DNA of 50,038 nucleotides from a virus: the IMG/VR virus record IMGVR_UViG_3300025767_000033, positions 1-50,038 of that record; one strand, 5' to 3'. The position numbers and the translations under genes are program-made. Positions within the stretch are counted from its first letter, which is position 1; each line of letters opens with the position of its first letter. The notes under the pieces were generated by a model. It was not told the DNA's origin. It saw nothing but the letters and a program-made list of their open reading frames with translations, and ran no database searches. Shown here piece after piece: positions 43,453-49,991 of this stretch.

Positions 43453-44186
43453 TGCCGTTTTCAATAGACGAATTTAAAAGTGCGGTATCAAAAGGATCCG
43501 GTCTAGCAAAACCGAATCTATTTAATATTTACTTGCCACCTTTAGATCCTAGTGTTAGCACTAAAGAATTAAATCTACTTTGTAGAGCTGCTGCCTTACC
43601 TGGGAAACAGATGATTTCTCAAGATGTACAAATGGGATTAAATACTCGTAAAATTGCAAATGGGTTTGCAGTTACTGATATAACATTGACTTTTTATGTA
43701 TTAAATGATTTCCACGTAAAGAAATACTTTGAAATGTGGCAAGATATGGTTGTAAAGCGCCGCGGCGAAGCATATGAAATTGGTTACTACAATGACTATG
43801 TAAAACCAGTTCGAATTGAATCAGTGCAAAAAAAGATGTCTATTCCGGTATTTAAGAAGAAACTTTTTAATAGTACTGGGGTTGCTGATACTGTTTTAAA
43901 ACGAATTGCACGTGACGTCGGCCCGATAGGACCATTTGACCTTAGTCAGGGAGAAATTGATCTTAGTTTCGGGGGTGAGAATAATACCGTATATAAAGTT
44001 GAATTGATAGAAGCATATCCAACTTCAATAAGCGAGCTAGTATTAACTAACGACGCTGATGGACTTATGGAATTAACTGTACAGTTATCATATAAAGATT
44101 TTACTAGTTCGTTCAGTAAGATAGATGATAGCCTTGGAGATATTATAGCTGGAGCGCTAATAAATAAGTTTAAATCGTTATTTTGA
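43452..44186 (+). CDS. 54: Tail-tube initiator-like protein (gp54/gp19 family)
   Basis: 244 aa; T4 gp54 is 320 and gp19 is 163. The start SIDEFKSAVSKGSGLAKPNLFNIYLPPL recalls gp54 (SLEEFNN... then NMF). The rest follows tube-protein order: LLCRAAALPGKQ, then ITLTFYVLNDFHVKKYFEMWQDMVV, then KVELIEAYPTSISELVLTNDADGLMELTVQLSYKDF. The family caps the baseplate and starts the tube. Neighbouring gp48 is on the opposite strand, unlike T4, where 48 and 54 adjoin. It could instead be another tube-like hub ring protein; the gp54 name is provisional. Confidence 0.65.
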   Translation: MPFSIDEFKSAVSKGSGLAKPNLFNIYLPPLDPSVSTKELNLLCRAAALPGKQMISQDVQMGLNTRKIANGFAVTDITLTFYVLNDFHVKKYFEMWQDMVVKRRGEAYEIGYYNDYVKPVRIESVQKKMSIPVFKKKLFNSTGVADTVLKRIARDVGPIGPFDLSQGEIDLSFGGENNTVYKVELIEAYPTSISELVLTNDADGLMELTVQLSYKDFTSSFSKIDDSLGDIIAGALINKFKSLF

Positions 44187-44215
44187 ATTATAATATTAAT
44201 TAGGAGTTTTATATA

Positions 44216-44929
44216 ATGGCTTTGCCAAAACTGAATGATTCACCTTCATATGAATTGATTGTTCCATCGACAGGTAAAACTGTAAACTACAGACCGTACT
44301 TAGTAAAAGAAGAAAAAGTTTTAATGATTGCTTTTGAATCAGGAGATACAAAGCACTCAATGCGAGAAATTGGTAATACTCTCAATGCCTGTCTTCATAG
44401 TGCTGGTATTAATGTATTCGATCTAACTACATTTGATGTTGAGTATATGTTTACTCAAATCAGATCTAAAGCAGTTGGAGAAGTGGCGAATGTATTAGTT
44501 GCATGTAAATCGTGCGGACATAAAAATGAATATGAATTAGATGTTACTGATATTAAAGTGAGTAAACCTTTAGTTGAAGAAAATGTTATTCAGTTGACTA
44601 CCGATGTTGTAGTAGAGCTTGAGTATCCTACATATGGTGCAGTATGTGCATTAGAATCGCTTGGAGACAAGGATACAGTAAGTCAAGGTTTTGAGATGGC
44701 AAAGTTATCACTCAAAACTATTAAGACTGAAGAAGACCGATTTAATGTCAAGGATTATTCTAAGAAAGAAATTACTGAGTTCGTAGAGTCTATGACTACT
44801 GATCAGTTCCAAAAGATTTCTAATTTTCTAACTGGAATACCTGCAGTAACATATGAAGACATTTTCGAATGTTCTTCGTGTAAAGAAGTGAATGAAATTA
44901 AACTGAAAGGAATGAAAGATTTTTTATAG
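44216..44929 (+). CDS. 26: Baseplate hub/assembly protein gp26-like (zero-frame product)
   Basis: 237 aa. The N-terminus ALPKLNDSPSYELIVPSTGKTVNYRPYLVKEEKVLMIAFESGD is typical of the protein annotated as gp26 hub subunit in marine T4-like phages. Two Cys pairs, Cys97/Cys100 (ACKSCGHKNEYEL) and Cys219/Cys222 (ECSSCKEVNEIKL), suggest a zinc ribbon. Ribosome site TAGGAG. It ends exactly at a slippery T TTT TTA TAG, after which a -1 frame continues for 63 codons. The place before the tape-measure candidate, with this frameshift site, suggests a tail assembly chaperone role like lambda G. Confidence 0.82.
   Translation: MALPKLNDSPSYELIVPSTGKTVNYRPYLVKEEKVLMIAFESGDTKHSMREIGNTLNACLHSAGINVFDLTTFDVEYMFTQIRSKAVGEVANVLVACKSCGHKNEYELDVTDIKVSKPLVEENVIQLTTDVVVELEYPTYGAVCALESLGDKDTVSQGFEMAKLSLKTIKTEEDRFNVKDYSKKEITEFVESMTTDQFQKISNFLTGIPAVTYEDIFECSSCKEVNEIKLKGMKDFL
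44920..44926 (+). other. Candidate -1 frameshift heptamer T TTT TTA
   Basis: In the gp26 frame the codons are GAT TTT TTA TAG, so the heptamer is in the right phase for -1 slippage. A Shine-Dalgarno-like AAAGGAA ends 7 bases upstream, as in dnaX-type sites. A weak stem (TTGGTT 44950-44955 with AACCAA 44967-44972, extendable past one mismatch) lies 23 bases downstream. The stop codon is directly after the heptamer. Confidence 0.75.
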
Positions 44930-45117
44930 TATGCCTCTCTCATGACAATTTGGTTAACCACTTCAAAACCAATTTCGCGATGATGCAGCACCACGGATAC
45001 AGCCTTTCGGAATTAGAGACTATGATACCATGGGAACGAGATGTTTATGTTTCTATGTTGATTGATTATATTAGAGAAGAGAATGATAAGTTAAAAACTA
45101 TTAACAATAATCGATAG
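44926..45117 (+). CDS. -1-frame extension of gp26-like gene (gp26-X fusion, about 300 aa total)
   Basis: Read from 44926 in the -1 frame the product is IVCLSHDNLVNHFKTNFAMM then QHHGYSLSELETMIPWERDV, ending ...REENDKLKTINNNR before TAG at 45115. It is compact, helical and clearly protein-like. No ATG, GTG or TTG precedes DNLVNHF in this frame after the stop at 44899, only ATA. The first ATG (44980) would remove the first 18 residues. This makes a frameshift from gp26 the best route, giving 237 + 63 residues. It could correspond to the T-part of lambda GT; identity with T4 gp51 is not established (T4 gp51 is much longer). Confidence 0.75.
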   Translation: MVCLSHDNLVNHFKTNFAMMQHHGYSLSELETMIPWERDVYVSMLIDYIREENDKLKTINNNR

Positions 45118-45125
45118 AGATAATA

Positions 45126-46667
45126 ATGAGCACCTTAAAAGACGTCATTGATAGATTAAAAGAAGAAGGTCAGCTGACAAGAAACAGCGGAACCAACTCA
45201 ATAAAATCAATGAAAGAATTGTTAACACAAAATATCGAGGCTTCACTCGAGATTAGTTCACAACTAAAAGAAATGGGTGCCGTTGTTCCTCAATTAGCTC
45301 AAAGCCAAGGTGTCACTGGTGAAGGTGATGCGGTCGAAGCCAAAATAGATGCTGATCAACAAAACAAAAGTATTTTATCGGCTCTTAAAGATATCGGTTC
45401 AGCTTTGTTTGGAATATCCGATGAACAAAAGAAAAAATCAGAAAGCGGCGGTATAGCAGGTTTCTTTAAAAACCTTCTTTTTGGTGGTGCTATAGCTGGA
45501 GCAATCCAACTGGTTGTAGAAAACTGGGACTATATTACTGAAGTATTTCAAACTAAGATTTTACCTACACTTAAGGAATTAGGAAGTAAGGTTGTTGAAA
45601 TAGGTAAAATTGTTATTCCTTTTATTATCGATAACTTTGATACTATAGCAAAAACAATGTTAGGTATGTGGGTTTTCGGTAAAATATTTACGGCAATAAA
45701 AGCTATCCAAGCCGGTCTTGCACTATTAAATTTTAACCTACTTAAATCTGCTGCTGCAATGGCTCTAGCTAGTGGCAAAGCTCTTGTTAGTTCGGTAGCT
45801 GGATTTGCTATGAGAATGGGAGTCATGGCGGTACAAATTGGTGCGGTTGGTGTTTCAATGCTTGCTGGAATGGCACCATTGGCTATTGCTGCTGCCCCAT
45901 TTGTCGCTGCTGCTGCAGGGGTCGCGCTGGTGCTTTATTCACTTACAAAAGCAATAGATGATGCGAAGGCAATATTTGCAGATACTGGATCAATCGGTTT
46001 GGCACTGACTGAAGGACTTTCTACGTTAGTAGCTACTATTGCCGGATTTGTACCAGATCTTCTTAAAGACGCAGTATCGTGGATAGCTCGTAAGTTAGGA
46101 TTTGACGAAGCAGCCGACGCAATGGACGATTTTAGCATCACCGATTGGTTGCAAGATGGCGTTGCCGGTATATTCGACTCTCTTCGTATAACTTTCATGA
46201 AGGCAATTAATGGCGTTATTGATTATGTCAATGGTGCTTTAGACTGGATACCAGGTTTTGGTCCGGAGACTATTGCCAAACCTTTTGATATAGCATCAGA
46301 AGAAAAGCTTATTGAAACAAAAAATGAAGGTAAGTTACAGCGCAGGGAAGAAGAAGCAAGAAAAGAAGAAGAAAAATTGACCGTGGTTGAAAAACCGCCG
46401 GTTCCTGCACAACAGGCTGAAGCCGTAACGACGACGCCGATTGAAAGAGGCGAGTCTCCTAATCAAGGCGCTTTAGTTGTGGAGCAACAAGCTTTACAAC
46501 AACAACAAGCACAGGCAGCCGTAGCTCAGGCAGCGATGGCATCAGCACCACCGATGATTAATGCTCCAACATCAAATAATACTAATGTCAGTAATGTGTC
46601 TAACGCAATTATGGATATTAACATTCCGTCTATCGATTTCTTTGATAGAACTTATTCTCCAATATAA
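45126..46667 (+). CDS. 29: Tail tape-measure candidate (gp29 position, 513 aa)
   Basis: The N-terminal 110 residues are helical and charged (LKDVIDRLKEEGQLTRN ... QNIEASLEISSQLKEMG). Residues 105-290 have several strongly hydrophobic helices (GIAGFFKNLLFGGAIAGAIQLVV; MLAGMAPLAIAAAPFVAAAAGVALVLYSL), as in many tape-measure proteins. A Gln/Ala-rich tail follows, ending NIPSIDFFDRTYSPI. T4 gp29 is 590 aa. It lies 8 bp after the gp26 extension, the lambda G-GT-H order. If it sets tail length at about 0.15 nm per residue, the tail would be near 77 nm; this is arithmetic from a general rule. A hub role is possible too. Confidence 0.65.
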   Translation: MSTLKDVIDRLKEEGQLTRNSGTNSIKSMKELLTQNIEASLEISSQLKEMGAVVPQLAQSQGVTGEGDAVEAKIDADQQNKSILSALKDIGSALFGISDEQKKKSESGGIAGFFKNLLFGGAIAGAIQLVVENWDYITEVFQTKILPTLKELGSKVVEIGKIVIPFIIDNFDTIAKTMLGMWVFGKIFTAIKAIQAGLALLNFNLLKSAAAMALASGKALVSSVAGFAMRMGVMAVQIGAVGVSMLAGMAPLAIAAAPFVAAAAGVALVLYSLTKAIDDAKAIFADTGSIGLALTEGLSTLVATIAGFVPDLLKDAVSWIARKLGFDEAADAMDDFSITDWLQDGVAGIFDSLRITFMKAINGVIDYVNGALDWIPGFGPETIAKPFDIASEEKLIETKNEGKLQRREEEARKEEEKLTVVEKPPVPAQQAEAVTTTPIERGESPNQGALVVEQQALQQQQAQAAVAQAAMASAPPMINAPTSNNTNVSNVSNAIMDINIPSIDFFDRTYSPI

Positions 46668-46671
46668 AAAA

Positions 46672-46691
46672 AGGGTCCCTTTCGGGACCCT
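46672..46691 (-). terminator. Rho-independent terminator between tape-measure gene and gp32
   Basis: Stem AGGGTCCC/GGGACCCT with a TTTC loop. On the minus strand it is followed by seven T residues, the classic form, and ends the gp32 transcript. It also lies 4 bp past the stop of the plus-strand tape-measure gene and may stop transcription from that side less well. Confidence 0.9.
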
Positions 46692-46720
46692 CTAGTCTAA
46701 CGCACTTGACTGGGTTCGGT

Positions 46721-47650
46721 TTAATCTTCCGCTGCCATTTTAGCAAAGTATGACAAGGTGTCATCTTCGTCTGCTTCAGAAGCAACAGGAGGAGCATAGG
46801 TAGTCTGGGCTGCTACAATAGTAGGCTCAGATGCTGAACGAAGCGGTGCATGTTCAGCGGTCATAGTCAATGATTCATTTTTAATAGTTGAACCGACACC
46901 GGTAGCAACGCCTAGAACCATCTCTAACTTCTGCTTAAGCTCGTCATAAGATTTAAATGTGCTTGGATCTGCATACTCGCCTACAGGATGCATAGAGTTA
47001 TATACTGATTCCAACTTAGACTCTTCTGCAGAGAATAGTGGAGTCGGAGCTTTAAACTCAGATTTATCATAGTTACGGTAACCAGCAACATTACGAATCT
47101 TCAGCTGGAAATCTGCACCACGCCAAAAATCGAAAGGATTAACCGGTTCTTCACCTGGAAACTCAGGTTGCATAAGATCCATAATTTTATCAAAGATCTT
47201 TTTGCCGAAAGTGTACATAAACACTTTGCCGTTGTTTGCTGGATTAGCCGGATCACTTAGTACTAAGACGTTAGAAACATAATGCAAACGACGCTTTTGA
47301 CGACGTGCAGTTTCTTTATCTTCTTCGATGCCGCTATTCCACAAACGTGAATTTAGTTCACCTACTGGATCGTTCTGTCCAATAGTTGTAAGTGATTTTT
47401 CGATATACCACTTACCAGTTGGGCCTTTAAACCCATGATCCCAATAACGTACCCATGGCAAGTCTTGACCTTCACATGCTGGCAAGAAACGAATAACGGC
47501 ATAACCATTACCTGATTCGTCAACAGTCGGTTTCCAGACTCGGGCATCGTCGTATGAATTGGTTTTTTGTTGGGTACCAGAAGCTTCTTGAGCTGCATTG
47601 ACCAACTTAGAAATGTCTAGAGATTTAGACTTTAGATTTGCAAATGACAT
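46721..47650 (-). CDS. 32: Single-stranded DNA-binding protein gp32
   Basis: 309 aa, near T4 gp32 (301). It has the basic N-terminal interaction region (SKSLDISKLVNAAQE), the core SGNGYAVIRFLPACEGQDLPWVRYWDHGFKGPTGKWYIEKS, VSNVLVLSDPANPANNGKVFMYTFGKKIFDKIMDLMQPEF, DFQLKIRNVAGYRNYDKSEF, and an acidic C-terminal tail (ASEADEDDTLSYFAKMAAED) that binds partners. The T4 zinc ligands Cys77, Cys87 and Cys90 are replaced by Ser86, Val96 and Leu99; only His72 remains. It acts in replication, recombination and repair. It has an early-type promoter and a late box upstream. Confidence 0.95.
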   Translation of the reverse strand: MSFANLKSKSLDISKLVNAAQEASGTQQKTNSYDDARVWKPTVDESGNGYAVIRFLPACEGQDLPWVRYWDHGFKGPTGKWYIEKSLTTIGQNDPVGELNSRLWNSGIEEDKETARRQKRRLHYVSNVLVLSDPANPANNGKVFMYTFGKKIFDKIMDLMQPEFPGEEPVNPFDFWRGADFQLKIRNVAGYRNYDKSEFKAPTPLFSAEESKLESVYNSMHPVGEYADPSTFKSYDELKQKLEMVLGVATGVGSTIKNESLTMTAEHAPLRSASEPTIVAAQTTYAPPVASEADEDDTLSYFAKMAAED

Positions 47651-47688
47651 AAATTAATTCCTTCGTATTAACAATATATAGTTTAAGT

Positions 47689-47717
47689 ATTATAACACTT
47701 TGTATGATATTTGTACA
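47689..47717 (-). promoter_or_regulatory. Sigma70-like promoter of gp32 (TGTACA-17-TATAAT)
   Basis: On the minus strand, TGTACA (47717-47712), 17 bp, TATAAT (47694-47689). The transcript would start near 47682, about 32 bases before gp32. It is one of four copies with the same boxes and spacing. Confidence 0.75.
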
Positions 47718-47722
47718 TTAAT

Positions 47723-47734
47723 ATTTGTACAAAT
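47723..47734. repeat. 12-bp palindrome ATTTGTACAAAT next to late promoter
   Basis: Perfect inverted repeat immediately downstream of the late box 47736-47743, and upstream of the TGTACA box of the gp32 promoter. It may be an operator or just a second -35-like element. Confidence 0.5.
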
Positions 47735-47735
47735 G

Positions 47736-47743
47736 TATTTATA
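47736..47743 (-). promoter_or_regulatory. T4-type late promoter before gp32
   Basis: Exact TATAAATA on the minus strand, extended as TATAAATACATTTG, 86 bp before gp32 and overlapping the end of gp33. It would allow gp32 to be made both early and late. Confidence 0.7.
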
Positions 47744-47990
47744 CGTCCAAAGTGTTTAGTTTCGGCAAAAAGTTTAATGACCTAGCTTCGGCTTCTAAAT
47801 GATCCAATATAGACGGAGTCAAATAGCGTTTAACATCTTCTAATTCAATATTATTCTTTTCGCATATATGAACTATAGCGTCCATATAACTCAATTCAGT
47901 AGTAAAAACAGTAGTCTCGATGAGACGAGAAAACGTTTTCTTATTCATGAATCGAGTAGTTTCATCTTCCATTGACAGATCAATATCCAT
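47739..47990 (-). CDS. 33: Late-transcription co-activator gp33-like
   Basis: 83 aa; T4 gp33 is 112. The central and C-terminal parts follow T4 gp33: IETTVFTTELSYMDAIVHICEKNNIELEDVKRYLTPSILDHLEAEARSLNFLP against T4's IEKMVEEFGMSYLEATTAFLEENSIPETQ..KFIPSGIIEKIQSEAIDENLL. Both end with an NTLD motif (here LNTLDV), the clamp-binding tail in T4. gp33 links RNA polymerase and the sliding clamp at late promoters. It lies directly before gp32, as genes 33, 59 and 32 cluster in T4. It fits the many TATAAATA boxes in this window. Confidence 0.8.
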   Translation of the reverse strand: MDIDLSMEDETTRFMNKKTFSRLIETTVFTTELSYMDAIVHICEKNNIELEDVKRYLTPSILDHLEAEARSLNFLPKLNTLDV

Positions 47991-47992
47991 AA

Positions 47993-48253
47993 TTAGACGA
48001 CCGGCGAAAAATTAAGTACCGAGTCTAAACGGAAAGCTCTCCAACCTTTGGCGTTAAGGTCATAACACCGTACTACTGCTTCATTAACTTTAATAGTAGT
48101 ACTTGCAGTTTGTTCTCCTTCAAGTCCCATGAGATCTGCATTTAATGTACAAAGCATATCACGAAATTCTCCGTTGACTTTAGTGAAGTGTACATTGCAT
48201 GGACCTTCAGATAAAGATTTAACTATTTCTGCATAGTTGTATATAGATTCCAT
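47993..48253 (-). CDS. Small SH3-like (DUF2693-type) protein (86 aa)
   Basis: The pattern GPCNVHFTKVNGEFRDMLCTLNADLMG ... TIKVNEAVVRCYDLNAKGWRAFRLDSVLNFSPV fits a family of small phage SH3-like barrels: V.F.K..G..R.M.CTL, then V.D....GWR.FR.DSV. Function is unknown; small nucleic-acid- or protein-binding roles are possible. A clear ribosome site (TTAGGAGA) precedes the ATG. It starts 2 bp upstream of the gp33 gene and is probably co-transcribed with it. Confidence 0.75.
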   Translation of the reverse strand: MESIYNYAEIVKSLSEGPCNVHFTKVNGEFRDMLCTLNADLMGLEGEQTASTTIKVNEAVVRCYDLNAKGWRAFRLDSVLNFSPVV

Positions 48254-48268
48254 AATATAATCTCCTAA

Positions 48269-48556
48269 TTAAAATCGGTCGTATTCAGCATCTTCTTCAG
48301 CAGTATCTTTGTTACCATCAGGTTCACCAGTAACATACTTCAGAAACTCATCATTACCGTCAAGCATAATGATTACTTTTTCAATTGACATTAATAAGTC
48401 GCCGATGTTTTTAACAGTAGTATCTTCGGCACCAGATTTTTCTACTTCTTTTGCATAGTCCTGACATGCGTCGATGTAAACTACGCGAAGAAATTCGCGG
48501 GCAATTAGTTCTACATCGTGCTGCGGGTATTTGCGCAAATCAATTAGATTTTCCAT
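48269..48556 (-). CDS. Small acidic helical protein, unknown (95 aa)
   Basis: Predicted helices are LIDLRKYPQHDVELIAREFLRVVYIDACQDYAKEVEK and TTVKNIGDLLMSIEKVIIMLDGNDEFLKYV, followed by an acidic disordered tail (GEPDGNKDTAEEDAEYDRF). No known family was recognised. It abuts the gene at 48557 with no gap and precedes the DUF2693-like gene by 15 bp. The acidic tail and the company of gp32 and gp33 hint at DNA metabolism or polymerase binding, but this is only context. Confidence 0.7.
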   Translation of the reverse strand: MENLIDLRKYPQHDVELIAREFLRVVYIDACQDYAKEVEKSGAEDTTVKNIGDLLMSIEKVIIMLDGNDEFLKYVTGEPDGNKDTAEEDAEYDRF

Positions 48557-48799
48557 TTAATTCCATTCCTCGTAACAAGTGGCTTTATAAACATCACTGT
48601 AATTAGCAACCGCATATGCTTCTGCATCATTCCAGGATATTTCCTTTTTGTGATCTTGACTTTCAATACGCTCGGCAGATTTGATTAGCTTGTACACCTG
48701 TCGGCGTTGCGCCGCGGCTTTTTGTACTTTTACTGCTGCTTTTCTAATCATAGCGTACCGTAATTCCTTATTGAAAGAAGCGTCATTTTGTTTCATCAT
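48557..48799 (-). CDS. Small basic protein, unknown (80 aa or 64 aa)
   Basis: The N-terminal half is very basic and helical (RYAMIRKAAVKVQKAAAQRRQVYKLIKSAERIES), possibly nucleic-acid binding. The C-terminal half is acidic and aromatic (ISWNDAEAYAVANYSDVYKATCYEEWN). The ATG at 48799 is only about 2 bases past the predicted transcription start of the promoter at 48808-48836, so it would be leaderless. An internal ATG at 48751 (residue 17) has a proper AAGGAA ribosome site and may be the true start, giving 64 aa. Function unknown. Confidence 0.65.
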   Translation of the reverse strand: MMKQNDASFNKELRYAMIRKAAVKVQKAAAQRRQVYKLIKSAERIESQDHKKEISWNDAEAYAVANYSDVYKATCYEEWN

Positions 48800-48807
48800 A
48801 ATAGTAT

Positions 48808-48836
48808 ATTATACCTCATTTGTACTGAATTGTACA
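48808..48836 (-). promoter_or_regulatory. Sigma70-like promoter (TGTACA-17-TATAAT)
   Basis: On the minus strand, TGTACA (48836-48831), 17 bp, TATAAT (48813-48808). It would start near 48801 and drive the small genes down to gp33 and perhaps gp32. Confidence 0.75.
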
Positions 48837-48928
48837 TCTTTTTTTTCATTATTTAAAATAAATCTTAAATCACGCTCCATAGCAATAGTTAGCAATTTAG
48901 CGTTGCATGATCTAAGATTTACAAGCAT
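48809..48928 (-). CDS. Possible very small protein (39 aa)
   Basis: An open frame starting MLVNLRSCNAKLLTIAMERD and ending FSTNEV, 3 bp after the stop of the gene at 48932-49261. There is no clear ribosome site, and its 3' end contains the promoter at 48808-48836. It may be non-coding. The stretch 48800-48931 otherwise holds only that promoter. Confidence 0.25.
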   Translation of the reverse strand: MLVNLRSCNAKLLTIAMERDLRFILNNEKKDVQFSTNEV

Positions 48929-48931
48929 TAG

Positions 48932-49261
48932 TTAAGCAAATGACTTGGCGCATTCCCACTGGCCAGCTGGAGTCCACCAATAAACATAGTCAACATCACC
49001 TAATGTATTTGCTAGAAACTCTTTCAATGTGCCGAATGTTTCTGCTGCATCATTATTAACGGATTTTTCTTTGCTTTCACTGTAAGTTTCTTCTAGAGAA
49101 GAAAGATAACCACCAGAAGCTACTTCAAGAGCAGCGGCATTATTGTTATAGAAACCAGACAAAGTCTTTCCTACACCAGATGTGTAGCCATCATAGTGGC
49201 AGTAGCTAGCAGTAACAGTACCATCAGTATTAACGTAAGCAATCATTGAACTAGTAGACAT
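48932..49261 (-). CDS. Small conserved phage protein with CHYDGY motif (109 aa)
   Basis: The N-terminal segment SMIAYVNTDGTVTASYCHYDGYTSGVGKTLSGFYNNNAAALEVASGGYLSSLEE follows a widespread phage family: A.....DG.V...YCHWDGYP.GVG.TL..YY......L...G..SSLG. Its function is not known to me. The C-terminal part (FGTLKEFLANTLGDVDYVYWWTPAGQWECAKSF) probably completes a small alpha-beta fold. It is the first gene after the promoter at 49300-49328, and probably early. Confidence 0.75.
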   Translation of the reverse strand: MSTSSMIAYVNTDGTVTASYCHYDGYTSGVGKTLSGFYNNNAAALEVASGGYLSSLEETYSESKEKSVNNDAAETFGTLKEFLANTLGDVDYVYWWTPAGQWECAKSFA

Positions 49262-49299
49262 AATATATTTCCTCAGTGGTAAATCATCATTATGTAGCT

Positions 49300-49328
49300 A
49301 TTATATGCTATGAAACAGACTTTGTACA
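49300..49328 (-). promoter_or_regulatory. Sigma70-like promoter (TGTACA-17-TATAAT)
   Basis: On the minus strand, TGTACA (49328-49323), 17 bp, TATAAT (49305-49300). The expected start is near 49293, 32 bases before the 109-aa gene. Confidence 0.78.
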
Positions 49329-49351
49329 CAACTATTTTCAATTATTTTCAA

Positions 49352-49474
49352 TTAAATGTTATGATCGTCATCGTCCGGGTCAAAATGCTCGCCAGGATAG
49401 GTGAGACATATGTGAAGAAGTTTAAGCACACATAATGATATAACTCCGATGATTAGATAGTTAATGTATATCAT
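49352..49474 (-). CDS. Possible small membrane protein (40 aa)
   Basis: It begins MIYINYLIIGVISLCVLKLL, one hydrophobic helix long enough to span a membrane, and ends in an acidic tail (EHFDPDDDDHNI). It overlaps the end of the 55-aa gene by 14 bp, which suggests coupled translation, but the ribosome site is weak. If real it would be an inner-membrane peptide; function unknown. Confidence 0.45.
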   Translation of the reverse strand: MIYINYLIIGVISLCVLKLLHICLTYPGEHFDPDDDDHNI

Positions 49475-49628
49475 TATAGACACCAGTTTTTTTAAGTTCT
49501 TTCTTTTTGTCAATATGAGTAGATGGACGATGGACCTTCGGAAGGTTCTTTGCTACCGGATTATTAAACCCGATGTCAGAATTCAACCCGCTATGGCCGT
49601 CTCTCCTCTTTCTACTAGATTTGGACAT
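49461..49628 (-). CDS. Small basic protein (55 aa)
   Basis: It begins with ATG at 49628 behind a good ribosome site (AGGAAA, 6 bases upstream) and reads SKSSRKRRDGHSGLNSDIG, then FNNPVAKNLPKVHRPSTHID, then KKKELKKTGVYNDIH. It is strongly basic and probably unstructured; no family is recognised. It lies 23 bp after the 101-aa gene and likely shares its early promoter. Confidence 0.6.
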   Translation of the reverse strand: MSKSSRKRRDGHSGLNSDIGFNNPVAKNLPKVHRPSTHIDKKKELKKTGVYNDIH

Positions 49629-49651
49629 TTCTAATTTCCTATATTTTTGCC

Positions 49652-49957
49652 TTACCGACGCATGTTAGCATGGTCTATGGCATCTTGTTGACTTATGATT
49701 GGTACTGCATTACTTTTATGAAGAGTGCTGATACCCTTCACTAAGGTACCGGTATATACCGGCCTGTCGGCTTTGCCGCAATTATAAATAGTACTAGTAT
49801 CCGATACTGATTTGATATGTGAAGTATCGGCTCCGGGCCGAAGCGGCAGTGTCGTTTCTACTACGAGTTCGACAAAAGCAGGTTTGATTGACTTTTTGGT
49901 CGACCAAGCATTATATTTCTTTTTGCGACCATTTGCGTAAAAATTACCATATTGCAT
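49652..49957 (-). CDS. Small conserved phage protein with HKSN...MRR tail (101 aa)
   Basis: The N-terminus is basic and aromatic (QYGNFYANGRKKKYNAWSTKKS). The C-terminus (RPVYTGTLVKGISTLHKSNAVPIISQQDAIDHANMRR) is a pattern met in small proteins of many T4-like and other myophages: YTG..V.GI..MHKSN.VP....+.A.D...MRR. The function is not known to me. It is the rightmost gene seen, 35 bp after the -10 box of the promoter at 49992-50020. Confidence 0.75.
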   Translation of the reverse strand: MQYGNFYANGRKKKYNAWSTKKSIKPAFVELVVETTLPLRPGADTSHIKSVSDTSTIYNCGKADRPVYTGTLVKGISTLHKSNAVPIISQQDAIDHANMRR

Positions 49958-49991
49958 AGTATAATAGTATCCCCGGCTGAATAACTATATT

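Noticed and set aside
44931-44945. ATG directly after the gp26 stop as start of a separate downstream gene
   Set aside because: It opens a frame of only four codons (ATG CCT CTC TCA TGA); the conserved frame has no ATG until 44980.
44926-45117. Naming the frameshift extension T4 gp51
   Set aside because: T4 gp51 is about four times longer and no clear sequence match can be shown by eye.
49783-49790. Exact TATAAATA on the plus strand
   Set aside because: It lies inside the minus-strand 101-aa gene and no plus-strand gene follows; probably chance.
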